Assembly: GCA_021292105.1 (NCBI GenBank)
Contig: CM037869.1
Span: 35,033,835-35,097,834, forward strand
DNA length: 64,000 nt
Reading direction: 5' to 3'
DNA from: Anadara kagoshimensis
Taxonomy: Eukaryota > Mollusca > Bivalvia > Arcoida > Arcidae
The position numbers and the translations under genes are program-made. Every line of letters starts with the position of its first letter. The first letter of the stretch is position 1. Below, piece by piece: positions 46,226 through 57,560 of this stretch. Below the pieces are notes generated by a model, which did no database searches, was not told the DNA's origin, and saw only the letters and a program-made list of their open reading frames with translations.

Positions 46226-46677
46226 TTCTGTTTGTGACAGTGGAAATCGCTTAATTTCATAGAAATCAAATAAACTTGAATAATGTTTGATATTATTTAC
46301 TTACTTGTACCTAGTCGTAAGTGAAAATCTGTATGCGCTTCCGCGATTGCCATAAAGTAATTTTAAGAACGGAAAATGTTTGCGCTATTGGGATTTTACA
46401 TGGCGAAAATGGTGATGTTTACACTTGAAGTGGTGTCCTTGGTGACGTTTTACGTCATATGCGCAACTGGATCCGCTATTTGCCTATTTATTCAATATGA
46501 TAGATCCCAATAACGCCAACGTTGTACTCTGAGCAGAAATATGCTAGCCTAATCGCGGATGCGCATACAGTTTTCCTGTTACGGCTTGGTACAAGTAAGA
46601 GAAAAATATCATTATTTATTTTAATCTATATGGGGTTTTATGGAAATAAAGAGTAATTCACTGTCACAAACAGAATG
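46226..46677. mobile_element. Foldback element, about 450 bp with 170-bp inverted arms
   Basis: The left arm begins TTCTGTTTGTGACAGTGGAA; the right arm ends TTCACTGTCACAAACAGAA. Arms match over TACTTGTAC(C)TAG/GCCGTAA, CTGTATGCGC and TCCGCGATT to the ATTGGGAT / ATCCCAAT motifs near the centre. The centre (46400-46505) holds GACGTTTTACGTCATATGCG. Arms are imperfect, so the copy is old. It has no coding capacity. The transposase family cannot be told without clear target duplications. Confidence 0.88.
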
Positions 46678-46679
46678 AT

Positions 46680-47885
46680 TTTAACAGAAGAACAAAACTT
46701 ATGTCAAAAAAGTAGACTGACGTCAGTTTTATTAAAGTAAACAAGACAGAAAAAAAACGCTACAGAAAAATAAAATTTAAAAAAATTAGGAAAATAAAAG
46801 TTTTTATTTTCTTTTTAAAGAATGACTTTTATTTCCGTCACGTTCAGAAGATAATGAAATATCAACTAAATGTAACAGTAAAAGCCAATGTATATTGAAG
46901 TATCAAATCGTGTTTTATTTCTAATGAAATGTACATCATGGAGTAGCCAGAGGTTAATAGCGCCCCCTTGTGTTTGTCAAGTATCCTCTTTACAAACGTT
47001 ACTTTGAAATTGAGCACGCTTTGGTATCGTTATAGACGTGTAAAAGTCTAATGAAACATTACAATACATGTCATTTTACTATTCATTAAGAATGTACAGC
47101 TCTTTCAAATCCTTTTCAGTTTCATGAAGGTTGTAATTGACATCTCTACTATACTTCTTTAAATGATTATTACACTCTTTCAGCTCGCGTGACAAAGTTC
47201 ACGATGGGTACTATAGAAACATTCAATTATCTTTCTTCTTCTTTCACATCTCAGAATGAAGACTTCATCGGAAATTCCTACGTTTCTAATGACTCTTTAG
47301 AAATAGTCTTAAGTGACTGAATGGCAACTCCAATGTTTCATTTATTTCAATTCAATTTTTCTCATTACGATGGAACCGGCTTGGTTTATCATTTCTCGAG
47401 AAAAACACTGATTATTGTAAATATAATTTAGAACAGGGAATAGGGAGTATTTTCTTCCATTTTCGTCTATTTTTCTCCACAATAAAAAGAGAGACTAGCG
47501 TTTCATTTCAGATTTAATTCGTATTTGCAAGTGAATTAAACAGTAACCGCGTAAGAGACGGAATTTGTCGGTAGTAAATCGACTTTTCTTTCTCTGTAAA
47601 AATATCTATAGAAGCAAAATTGATGAAGGGAAATTCGCCAATTTGTTGCTAATAAATTATACCATCTCCGTGGTGATTTAATCACGAGGTATTTACAGCC
47701 GTATAAACGCCGGGAAATTACCGGTAATGATGTGTAAAACACATTTTTAACCTCTGTTTGCGAGGCTGCTAATCACAGTGTACCTTTAAAAGGATTACGA
47801 ACTAAATAACGACTTCTATTGTAGTGTTTCTTTGAGGAATATCAGAGACGAATAAATGGTTTTGTTATGATATATACATAGAAAA
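46680..47885. other. Unique AT-rich stretch
   Basis: No shared repeat or gene recognised. Confidence 0.45.
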
Positions 47886-48545
47886 AGAAAATAATTCCAC
47901 ACCGGCCTTTATAGAGACATATAAAATATTTTCTAAGAAACTATACTTTGTTGTTCTTATTTAAAATATATTATTATCAGCATTAATACCAAGGTACGCG
48001 ATTTAACCGTTCAGATAAAAACACATGCAAACAATAACCAAATAATAATAAAGAAAATTCTGCCGGCCTTTATATAGCTGTATCATATATTTTTATGAAA
48101 CTATACTTTGTTGTTCGTATTCAAAGAATATTTTTCTCTACATTAACATCATCATATACGTATTAACCGTTGAAATAAAAACACAAGCAAGCATACCATG
48201 TCCAAATCATAATTCCAAAAGATAATTCTCCTTTATATAGCTTTATCAAACATTTTCTATGAAACTATACTTTGTTGTTCTTTATTTTTATCCACATTAA
48301 CACTTAGATACACGATTTAACCGGTAAAATCAAATCAAAACACAAACATAAAATGTCCAAATTATAATTCCAAAAGAAAATAATTCCACCGGCCTTTATA
48401 TAGCTGTATTAAATATTTTTTATGAAACTATACTTTGTTGTTCTTATTCAAAGAATATTGTTATCCGCATTAACACCAAGATACACGTTTTAACCGTCCA
48501 AATCAAAACACATTATTCTATGTCCAAATCATAATTCCAATAGTG
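47886..48545. repeat. Tandem array of about 162-bp units
   Basis: Four units carry CCGGCCTTTATA (47902, 48063, degraded at 48223, and 48387), GAAACTATACTTTGTTGTTC and CACGATTTAACCGT. Each unit contains a 5' piece of the 290-bp repeat (AAAACACAAACATA and CCAAATCATAATTCCAA), and the last unit runs into a longer copy of that repeat. Confidence 0.88.
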
Positions 48546-48690
48546 TCGTTAAAACTATCGAAACTGGTCAATCAATTCAAAGTTCCATTAGGAAATTGAT
48601 CATGAGACCCGGTGCTCCGGAAGGGTAAAATACTTTTGTCTAGCTAGCTAAAGCCACCATGTGTAAAATCAGCAAAAGTGTCTAACAGTA
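48500..48690 (+). mobile_element. 290-bp interspersed repeat
   Basis: ATGTCCAAATCATAATTCCA, GAGACCCGGTGCTCCGGAAG and GTCTAGCTAGCTAAAGCCAC. It is contiguous with the array to its left. Confidence 0.75.
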
Positions 48691-48914
48691 ATGATAACGA
48701 TTCACCAGCTGACGCCCTTTGAAAAATTTAGTATTTCCATTGAATAAAAATATATTTTTGTTCTCCCTTTCGTAGACTTTCGTTATACTTTAAATTGAAT
48801 TACTTTTATCTGGATAACAATATGTTTTTGGATATATACACAAAAAACCTCTGACAATAATCAACAACCAAAGTCAGGAAAATGAAAAAATAAAGAACTG
48901 ATCCCATGACACAT

Positions 48915-49390
48915 GGCGAATTGAGTGTCGCTAGACAGGAGGGTAATACGTTTCTGGAGCACCTAGTCTCATTTCTCTTTGGATGTTAACATGTTTAACT
49001 TGATGTACCATTACAAAAAGTTTTAACTATGTTTTTTTAATTTTGAATTGAACATGAAACACATGACGGGTGAGTCTCAGGAAGATATGGCATTTCTAAA
49101 GCACCTGGCCTCATTTCTCTGGTGGAATAAGTTGTTTAACCAGGTTTAAACTATGCTTTTGAAATTTTGAATTGAACATGTGCCAGTATGTTTGTTTTTG
49201 ATTGAACAATTGTACAAGGGTACAATAAAATTGTAATCTTGTAAGTCAAAAACAAATATACTAATCCATGTTCACAATCCAGAGGCAAATTAAAACTTTG
49301 AAACTGACAAGTTTGGTTAAACACTTGAACTTCCACCAAGAAAGTGAGACCGGATGTCCAGAAGGGTAGCTAGTAAGTATTATACTCCTG
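48915..49390. mobile_element. Three 290-bp repeat fragments, two minus and one plus
   Basis: Minus-strand pieces are at 48925-49050 (GGAGCACCTAGTCTCATTTC) and 49065-49210 (AAGCACCTGGCCTCATTTCT); a plus-strand piece is at 49240-49390 (TACTAATCCATGTTCACAAT). The last two are tail-to-tail and form a potential hairpin. Confidence 0.78.
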
Positions 49391-49554
49391 TATTTAAAGA
49401 AAAAACCAAAGAATTCAAGAACGCATTAAATTGAGACATTTGTGTAATTTTGTGGCAAAAACATAGCAATATCCAATGTAGTCAAGATAACAATCAAACG
49501 TTCAATGCAACTTTAAACACGACACAATTTTGATGACTTCCATGCAATCATCAA

Positions 49555-49820
49555 ACACAGATATACAAATCCATGTCCGGAGCACAATACAGACACAAAT
49601 TAGAATTTTTGAAACTGGCAAACACGTGGACTTCCAACATGGAGGTGAGACCGGGTGCTCCGGAAGGGTAAGCACCCCTTGTTTAGCTAGCTACACCCGT
49701 CACGAGTGTAATCAAAATTGAATGAAAGGAACATGGAACTATTTATGGGACACACGGAGACACAAAATACTTATAAAGAATACTGTGATGACGACCATAA
49801 ACCCCTTTGAGGGCCTTGAT
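49555..49820 (+). mobile_element. 290-bp interspersed repeat, near full length
   Basis: AAATCCATGTCCGGAGCACA, GAGACCGGGTGCTCCGGAAG, TAGCTAGCTACACCCGTCAC and CTGTGATGACGACCATAAA. The translated core contains GCSGRVSTPCLASYTRH. Confidence 0.85.
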
Positions 49821-51450
49821 GAGCCTAGAACATGAAACAACTAACGATATAGACACGATGCACACATATTTATACAGTGGTTATAAATTTTGCTGAAAGA
49901 TTCTAATGACAAAAACTACTTGTGCTATGTAAGTACTTCTATAATTTTACAAACTTTCAATGGGTTGATAAAAACTCTTAGGAACAACTTCTAGTGCAGT
50001 TGTTCAATAATTCTCTTTGAGAACAACCTTAAAGAGCAGGGATTTAAAGTTCATTTGAGGCAATTTCTATTGAAGTTGTTCAATGCTTCACAATTTTATT
50101 ACCACTTCCAAAATCTTGTTTATACTCCGTAAAACACAACCATTTGAAAGTTATTTCTAAAATAACCTATGGTTTAGGTCTACAACATTTTTTATAGATT
50201 TTTCGGCAGTAAAATGTTCATGTTTTAACAATGGACCAACTCTTGATGTCTGAGGTCAAATCATACAGTCATATTAGTAACATATTCTGCTCACTGTGAT
50301 ACACTTGTCCATTACACGATGTCTGACTAATTCATTAAGACAAAATCTATTTATACTTCCTAGAAATCATGAATTACTTGATTCGGGCCATAATGCCTGT
50401 CAAAGGTTTTCCCCTTGGCGACACATTGCGATAGTTTCCTGCACAATATATTTTCAATATCCATTTCAGTTCACATCATTTTCACATGCATGCCTCATTG
50501 TGTTCGACGTCAGGATCTTTCACTCTTCTTTTGATGGACCACTTTTGACTTCTTCGTTTTCCCATAAAAGAAATCAAAAGAGAATGAACGTGTATTGAAA
50601 ATGTAACTCTTGCAGAAAATTCATGAACGGCATTGATGTATATATGTGTTGTCACCATTGACCCGAGATAAATAAAAAGCCGTCCATTCAACTAAATGAG
50701 AAGAAAGGGAAAGAACACGCCTCTAGAGAATTTGTTTTTGATTTAAAACATCAGAAATGACTAGAGATTCAATCAATTCAAAATTGGGTGTAATGGGGGA
50801 TAAGAAAGATCACATGATAGGTAGAAAGAAACCATTCTTCTTAAGAAGTCAAGAGATTTACTAGTGAGAATTGAATTTGAATATATTTAGAAATAACACA
50901 ATACACTATTACATGATACATATGAATTCCATTTTAGTTATTAATGCAATATTGAAATTACGTCTTGTAAAACCTTTCTACAGACGAACTTTCTTTTGAT
51001 ACCGAGTGAAAAGAATCATTATATTTGCGATAGATTTAGTTAATAAATGTAATATGAAGCGTAAGATAACAAGAAATGAAACTAAAGGAATAAAGTTCTG
51101 ACAAGAAATCCTTTTTAGAATTCTCCCCACGATGAAAGGAATCAGCAGTGAAGTCAGTGTGAATAGCTACATGCATTATAATTAATTGATAAAAAAGAAC
51201 AATGGTTATAGTTGACATCAGAAGAAAAATAGAACAAAAGTTTATTATGTATAACATTAAAAGATTTTACTTTTATGGTTTGTGTCATTTTAAGAATAGT
51301 GAAAGTTGGAATACAAAAGATCGACCCTTTTTTTTAAAAAAATCAAACGATAAAAGATTTTGCCTGCACTAATACCCTTTGGGTTATCACCGCAATTTCT
51401 ACGAATATTAAATATTAAAACATTGATTTGTAACGAAAGTTTATAAGGAT
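49821..51450. other. Unique AT-rich stretch
   Basis: Open frames at 50296-50598 (100 codons) and 50482-50691 overlap on opposite strands and show no recognisable motif. No shared repeat. Confidence 0.4.
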
Positions 51451-51914
51451 AAAATACCATTGGACTGAAAAACCGACCCGGGTTGACGAGGATTAAGACA
51501 TCCGGTTTGACATAGTCAACAGGGGTTGATAAGGGCCAAATACTTTCGAGCTGATGTTATTTTTTGGGGAAATCAGACAAGAGACCCTCGGGCCGATATG
51601 GACAACTCGAATTGAAGGGAAGAAATACTATCTGACTGATATAGGTAAAGATCAAGGACCCTCGGTCTGAGATTGGCAACTTTCAAGCTGATGTAATCCA
51701 TTTTAGGAAATCGGTCCAGAGACCCTCGGGACGAAATAAATTACTCGGATTGATAGGGAAGAAATACCATATAGGACTGATATCGGTAAGGATCAAAGGA
51801 CCCTTGGTATGATATAGCCAACAAGTATATGTACTGGTTAGAACAAAATACTTCACAACTGGTGTAGTCCACTGGCGATAATCAGGACCAGAGGCCTCGG
51901 GCCGATATAGATTT

Positions 51915-52155
51915 CCGCGATTTCCTGAAAATTTTATCTAAATAAGTTAAAATTTGAAATTCCTTAAAAACTAATGTATACTCCCTCATGCAAAGTATTT
52001 CCTTAGCTAATTTTGGTAAAATATATTTTTGTTCCTAAGAAATCTTTTTAACATCTAAAAACTGGTTTCTTAATTTTGGTCGAAGCACTACTGATGAGGA
52101 ATTGTATTTCGAAACGACCGTCTAGTGCTGTAGAATTAACACTGGTATAATATGG
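51915..52155 (+). mobile_element. Retrozyme-like element with an intact ribozyme
   Basis: About 240 bp inserted into the array just described. The body (ACTAATGTATACTCCCTCAT, GCAAAGTATTTCCTTAGCTA, TTTTGGTAAAATATATTTTT) leads to the hammerhead (52084-52129) and a short 3' part, TAACACTGGTATAATATG. Compared with the copy at 11383 the 5' part is missing, probably by truncation. No protein is encoded; movement would need reverse transcriptase from another element. Confidence 0.85.
52084..52129 (+). ncRNA. Hammerhead ribozyme, type I, all core bases present
   Basis: Stem I pairs AGCACTA (52084-52090) with TAGTGCT (52123-52129). Core CTGATGA is at 52091-52097. Stem II GGAAT/TGT/ATTTC is at 52098-52110 with one G-U pair. 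GAAA is at 52111-52114. Stem III is very short: the last A of GAAA pairs with U52121, and C52115-G52120 and G52116-C52119 can pair around AC. The cleavage triplet is GUC (52120-52122), with cleavage expected after C52122. The short stem III is typical of hammerheads in animal Penelope-like elements and retrozymes. Self-cleavage is a prediction from the motif. Confidence 0.9.
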
Positions 52156-52674
52156 AATCGATTAGGATGAAATACCATCGGACTGATATTGATAAGGATC
52201 AAGAATCCTCGGCCTGACATAGTCAACAAGGATTGATAAAAATCAAATGCTCTAAGACTGGTGTAGTCCACTGGGACCAAAGACCATCGAGATGATATAG
52301 ACCACTCGAGTTGACAGGGACCAGACTATCAAGCTGATATAGTACGCTCGGTTTAATAGGGACTCTGGACTGTCAAGCAGAAGTGAAAGAATTGGGTTGA
52401 TGTTGTAATGTTGGTATAGCCGTGTGATATTTTTTATTCATCATTAAAATGACCAGAACCAAAAGAAAAGCACTCGGGATGATTTAGAATTATTGAGTAA
52501 ATACGGACCCAAGACACTTGGTTTTATAAGGACCCCGGGCCGTCGAGCTGAAGTCGAAGACTTGAGTTGGTGTTGTGATGCTGGTTAAGCCCTGTTATAT
52601 TCGGAAAGGTATGGACGATTTGTGTTGCTAGAAATGTAAGGAGGATTTAGAAATGCAAATTGTTGTACAAATCA

Positions 52675-52958
52675 AAATTGTAAATCAGAAACAAACATAC
52701 TAATCCATGCACGAATCACAATCCAGAAGCAAAGAAAAAACATTGAAAATGACAAGTTAGGTTAGACACGTGAACTCCCACCTTGAAAGTGATGCCAGGT
52801 GCTCCGGAAGGTAAGCACCTCAAAATTGAGTGAAAGAAACATGGAATTATGGGACGTCAAATATACCCAGAGCAATCCTGGACACATAAACATCAAACTT
52901 ATTAACAAAACTGTGATGACGGCCATAAAACCTTTTGAGGGCCCTGATAAGACATCTA
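52675..52958 (+). mobile_element. 290-bp interspersed repeat, near full length
   Basis: AGAAACAAACATACTAATCC, CAATCCAGAAGCAAAG, GCCAGGTGCTCCGGAAGG and GATGACGGCCATAAAACC. The block for CTGTTTAGCTAGC is deleted. Confidence 0.82.
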
Positions 52959-52959
52959 G

Positions 52960-54020
52960 ATTTTTTATTTTTACAGATCAGATACGAATATAATTATTTA
53001 GATACATACATGTAGACACATGTATAGACCATGTATATAAATACATGCAATTTGCACATGTAAAAGAGTGATTAATACATAAATAGAAAAATGGGCTCGA
53101 CCCATCAATCAGATGAGTCTTAAGTCGCTTAGATACAAATGAAACTTATATAACTTGTAATTTATGTTTGTTTGCTTTTCACGCGTTACATAATAATCTA
53201 ATTGTTTGAAGAGTAGAATGAACTTGAAATAAAGAAAAGAAATTGGTCTTGTATTTTTGGGCGTCATTTTTCTTTTTTCAATAAAATTCCTAATATTTTG
53301 AATTTAATACTCTTTTGTAGAATTTAATCATTTCGTAAAAATAAATATTTGTGAATATTTATACTTTTTGAATAAAACAAAATTACTTCAAAATTATTTA
53401 AAGTTAATTATTATTCTTGGTAAAATATCGAACATTTTGAAATTGTTATAACAAATTTATTACTCTATCAAAAACATTTATTCACAGCGATACAATACCG
53501 GCTAGCCATTTGAAATAAAATAATGACATTTATAAAAGCAATTTTGTTTGAAAACAATTTTTTATCAATAAAACCATTGTTTACTATTGAAAATAAATAA
53601 CTCCACCAGGATTTAAAAATATGTTTATAAGATAGACTATATAAGTTTGTGAATTCATTTTTAAATATACTGTGCCAAGGTTTTAATTTATCTAATAGCT
53701 CATAAAACATATATTTAGTCAAAAATAAAATATGGGTGCAATATTAAAGTTTTGTTGTCAGACAATGGGAAAACAAAATGGAAAGAGTTTTTGAACACCA
53801 TTTATAATTAAGAAAGACCAAGACTATTTTCGAATTACAAACAGCATTTATACATAGAAACAGGAAATACATGTAGTTAAAAATATATACGTATCTATAC
53901 ATGTATTTTACTCATTCCATACATTGTTCTCATTACAGACACTTCATAAAGCGACGCAAGCTACTAACAAATGATTGTTGATGCAAAGATGTTGTAAACC
54001 TAGATTTATCAAGATCCTCA
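52960..54020. other. Unique AT-rich stretch
   Basis: No shared repeat. The minus-strand open frame 53468-53722 is AT-driven and unrecognised. Confidence 0.4.
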
Positions 54021-54024
54021 AAAA

Positions 54025-54385
54025 TCAAAAACAAACATACTAATCCATGTCCGAATAACAATCCAGAAGCAAAGTAAAAACTTTAGAACTGACAAGTCAG
54101 GTTAGACACGTGAACAGGGAAAATTTTTATGGCTATCTTCATAGTAATCGTCAAAATTATCCTAAATATATTTGACGTCCCATAGTTCCATGTTCCTTTC
54201 ATTCCAAATTTTGATTACACAAGTGGCGAGTGTAGCTACCAAAAGAGGAGGTACTTAATCTTCCAGATAGAACCGGTCTCACTTCTCTGGTGGAAGTTCA
54301 CAAATTTGCCAGCTTCAAAGTTTTTACTTTGCTTTATGATTTTGGTTTGAACATGGATTCGTATGTTTGTTTTTGATTGTATATG
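54025..54385. mobile_element. Two 290-bp repeats in inverted orientation
   Basis: A plus-strand 5' part (54025-54118, AAAACAAACATACTAATCCA to TTAGACACGTGAAC) directly abuts a near full-length minus-strand copy (54120-54385, TTTTTATGGCTATCTTCATA to TATGTTTGTTTTTGATTG). The outer 95 bp of each can pair, giving a large palindrome. Confidence 0.85.
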
Positions 54386-54416
54386 TTAAGGAACCAGAGA
54401 GTTAATATATATGTAC

Positions 54417-54657
54417 AGGCCCCAGTTTCACAACCATTCCTTAGCTATGATTTTTCTTAACTTAAATCTTGCAAAATTTCATATCGTTATACTAAGTAAT
54501 ATGTTAACTTTCAAGATATTCAAGAATTTAAGGTGTCATTTTAAGTAAACTATTTGTATTTAATTTTGACAAAATATTCACCAGTAGTTAAAAAAAAGAT
54601 TACAAAAATTCAATAAAGGGAAGTCTGTGTGGAAGATTGTGAAACCGGGGCATGTTA
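54417..54657. mobile_element. MITE with CCCCAGTTTCACAA ends
   Basis: Starts GGCCCCAGTTTCACAACCAT and ends GATTGTGAAACCGGGGC, a clear 15-17 base inverted repeat. About 240 bp, no protein. Related pieces at 27413 and 29818. Confidence 0.85.
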
Positions 54658-54949
54658 TACCGTTTGTTCAAATGTAAACTGTATTTGTGGTTGAACCTTC
54701 GTTATTCCATGATTTGATTGGTTTATATAACAAAAAAAACAATTTGTAATAATATCTATATGGCAGGTTAAAAGACAAGTAACTCAATGTTTATCTTGGA
54801 TTTATCTTATCTGCCGTGGAAGATTAAAAAGTTCATTTTGCTTTTACGATTTCGATTCATTTGAACATGGATCGGTATGGTTTTTTTTCTAGGATTGAGA
54901 GTTGAATAACGGTTATTAACGTACCAGTCAAAAATATTTCACTTTTATC

Positions 54950-55236
54950 GAGACGTCGCCAGCTTTAGGAGAAGGTGCAGAAATTATTCCTGTGCGTTGC
55001 GCTGATGACATTATACAGTAACGTTCTTTATCGTGTCAAGCCCACCGTGACACGGGCCCTCGTTTATTTTAAGTTCCCATCGGAAAGAGCAGTAACTTTC
55101 ATTTTGCAATGCCAAGTGCTTATCGAATAAACAGTCACTACCACTTTCAAGTCTTGAATCAGACCCGGTCGGGGCTTGAACCCATGATCTCCTACTTACG
55201 AAGCGAGCACTCTACCAACTAGGCTACTGCAGTGGG
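54950..55236 (-). mobile_element. tRNA-derived SINE (GGTCCCGTG family)
   Basis: On the minus strand: head GTAGCCTAGTTGGTAGAGTG (A-box), GGGTTCAAGCCCC (B-box, one change), body AAGACTTGAAAGTGGTAG and AACGAGGGCCCGTGTCACGG, tail near ATAAAAGTGAAATATTTTTG. Confidence 0.85.
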
Positions 55237-55391
55237 CTTTTTTATTCTAGAGATCTACCAACTTAGTGCAGTCTCACAAAATTTGAAGAAAGTATAAAAA
55301 TGATAACCGAACTGGTCAATGATTTGATTTTAGCATTGACAAAAACAATCATTTCTGTAGTTCATATAATGATTTTGGGTGTGCTTACCTT

Positions 55392-55730
55392 TGTAATATA
55401 TAATATAGAAATGCCATGGCGATTGGGAGAAGGGATTTCTTAGGATGTCTATGTAGTCCAGTAGTTGCCAATGCGTATGAAATGTGTCTCAACAACTCGT
55501 TTTTGGACAATAATTGTGTATTATTGTCAAAAATATAGTATAGTTTAAATTTGCTGCAAGTTAAAATTCAAAATTCTTCAAAAACTAAAACTCCATCATG
55601 CAAAGTATTTCCTAGCTAAATTTGGTAAAAATATTTTTTTGTCCTTTTGATAATCTTTTCAACATCTTGAAAACAATTTTGGTTTCACGACCATGTAGTG
55701 CTGTAACATTAAAATTTGTGTAATATGTAA
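55392..55730 (+). mobile_element. Retrozyme-like element with ribozyme core deleted
   Basis: The body shares AATTGTGTATTATTGTCAAA, CATGCAAAGTATTTCC and TTTTCAACATCTTGAAAACA with the copies at 11.4 and 34.6 kb. Where the ribozyme should be, the sequence goes from TTGGTTTCA straight to CGACCATGTAGTGCTGTAAC. This removes the 5' strand of stem I, the core and stem II, leaving only the 3' strand of stem I. It cannot self-cleave. Confidence 0.78.
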
Positions 55731-55734
55731 TTCA

Positions 55735-56855
55735 TCAATTTTAATTTTTAATTAAATTTTATTATTTTTTTCTAGAAATATTTATGCGGAAATGTAACGA
55801 AAAGCCTGGAATCATTTTGATATAATATATTTTTGCTTACAATACGATACATACTATACTTAGGGATATGCCTTATAATTTGTTATCGAATGCACTTGTA
55901 TATATTGACAATTGCAATGTGACATACTTGATGAACACATGCAGAAAACAGAGAAGGTAAGCGTTTTTGTTTTCGTCTATAAGCCACCAAACATTTTAAT
56001 TATAACAAACAGTTTCCTCCATATACTCTTTTAAAACACAAGAATAAAATATTTTAAGCTGTAGCCATTGCAATGAAAACAAAACCCAAATTATCAATAA
56101 AAGATTGAAGAATGCGTTTTATCGAAGTAAGACTGCCGCTGGTCCAGTGTAGCTAGGTTCAAAGATAGAACCATTATACACAATGTATTCACTTCATTCT
56201 CTATTCAATTATCAAACAATTTGATTTTCAATTTTAACCTTTTGGTGTAATTCTAAATTGAAACATGTAAGCAAATAACTTTGTAACAAACGGTTTACAA
56301 TATAGTAATTTTAAGTCAGGCATAATTATACCAATACTATAGTTCTAAGGCTACTTTAAAACTTGATCATCGTCATTTGATCAGTCATACTTTTGCGTTA
56401 TACAAGTCTGTCCGGCGAGTTATTTGCCCCTTCTAAAGTTTTATATTTTGTTTCCTTTAAAATTTTAATTGATTTAATTAGGACTGTTTTAAAATATATC
56501 AGATATGACAAAATTATTTTGTATCAAGAAAATAAATGTTAAACATTTCCTTTCAATTTAGAGCCTCTTAAGACTCCAGTAAATGACTATTTTATCTACA
56601 TTTTTTATTCTTTTTATAAACATATAACCATGATTTATTCGTAAATGCAGGATATTTCAGATATAGTCACAAAAAGTTCTGGACGGACCTGTAGTTTGTC
56701 AGTAAACCGAGGAAGGATCATTAAGAAAAACGTAGCAGATTAGCAGATATAGATTATAGGACTTCAAAATAATGTGACGATAAGTGAAGCGTATTGAGTG
56801 GACATTAATTCAGTTATGACATATCCTAAAATCATTTCTGTAACATAGATAGAGA
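55735..56855. other. Unique AT-rich stretch
   Basis: No shared repeat or gene recognised. Confidence 0.45.
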
Positions 56856-56857
56856 AA

Positions 56858-57095
56858 GTATGATGTCTCTGTCTCCAAAATTATCCTGGTAAAATTTGAC
56901 CTCCCATAATTCCTTCCATTCTCAATATCGATTTCACACGTGGCGGATGTATCTAGAAGATTGGAGATGACAATGCAAACGGAGTACCTAGACCCGCTTC
57001 CCTGTTGGAACTTTACGTGTTTAACTTAATTTGTCATTTATTAAACTTTTTACTTTTTGATATTGTCATTTGGTCATAGAGTGTTTATTTATTAA
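56858..57095 (-). mobile_element. 290-bp interspersed repeat, diverged
   Basis: AATTATCCTGGTAAAATTTG, TTCCTTCCATTCTCAATATC, CACACGTGGCGGATGTATCT, CCGCTTCCCTGTTGGAACTT and ACGTGTTTAACTTAATTTGT. Confidence 0.75.
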
Positions 57096-57390
57096 AGGGG
57101 AAACGTTCAAATACTATGATGATCATGTAATTTTATGATAAACATGTAAACGTTTTTGAATAAGAAAACACAATTCAGTGAATATTATTATTGTTATCTA
57201 ATATTTTCGTTAATACAATTGTCCACAGGAAAATGCTTTTTAATAAATACAATATTTCAATTGGTAAATGTAAACTCGTGGACACGTCTTGAAAAAACCA
57301 GCTTTTTATTTTCAAGCTTGTCTTGCATAGAACGTTTTGTTTGTTTTCAATAACCACTAAATATTTTTAATAACATTGTTATTCAATACA

Positions 57391-57560
57391 GTCCAACCTG
57401 CCATAAAGGCCAACTCTATATAAGGATCACCTGCTTATAAAGTCCTATAGAATTGTGTCCCAATTGTTCTTTATTCATATTATTTGAACTTATATATAAA
57501 GACCACCTCCCCTTAAAGGCCATTTTACTGGTTCTCCTGGGTGGCCTTTATTGACTGTAG
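57391..57560. mobile_element. CAGTCAAACC MITE
   Basis: Starts CAGTCCAACCTGCCATAAAG and ends GTGGCCTTTATTGACTG, with TA outside both ends. Confidence 0.87.

Larger units (their letters stand above)
51455..52400. repeat. Degenerate tandem array split by a retrozyme
   Basis: Recurrent motifs are GAGACCCTCGGGCCGATAT, AAATACCAT..GGACTGATAT, GATCAAGGACCCTCGG and GTGTAGTCCACTGG, with unit length about 130-175 bp. The array is interrupted at about 51915-52155 by the retrozyme copy. The flanks GGGCCGATATAGATT and GATTAGGATGAAATACCAT rejoin in register with intact units. Confidence 0.82.

Noticed and set aside
50296-50598. 100-codon plus-strand open frame
   Set aside because: No recognisable motif, and an overlapping frame on the opposite strand is equally long for its position; it lies in AT-rich sequence.
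55000-55012. CTGATGA motif in the SINE as a hammerhead core
   Set aside because: It is followed by no paired stem II and no GAAA box at the right spacing; it is ordinary SINE sequence.
55683-55700. Seventh working ribozyme at the end of the 55.4-kb copy
   Set aside because: Only the 3' strand of stem I and part of stem III remain; the CUGAUGA and GAAA boxes are deleted.
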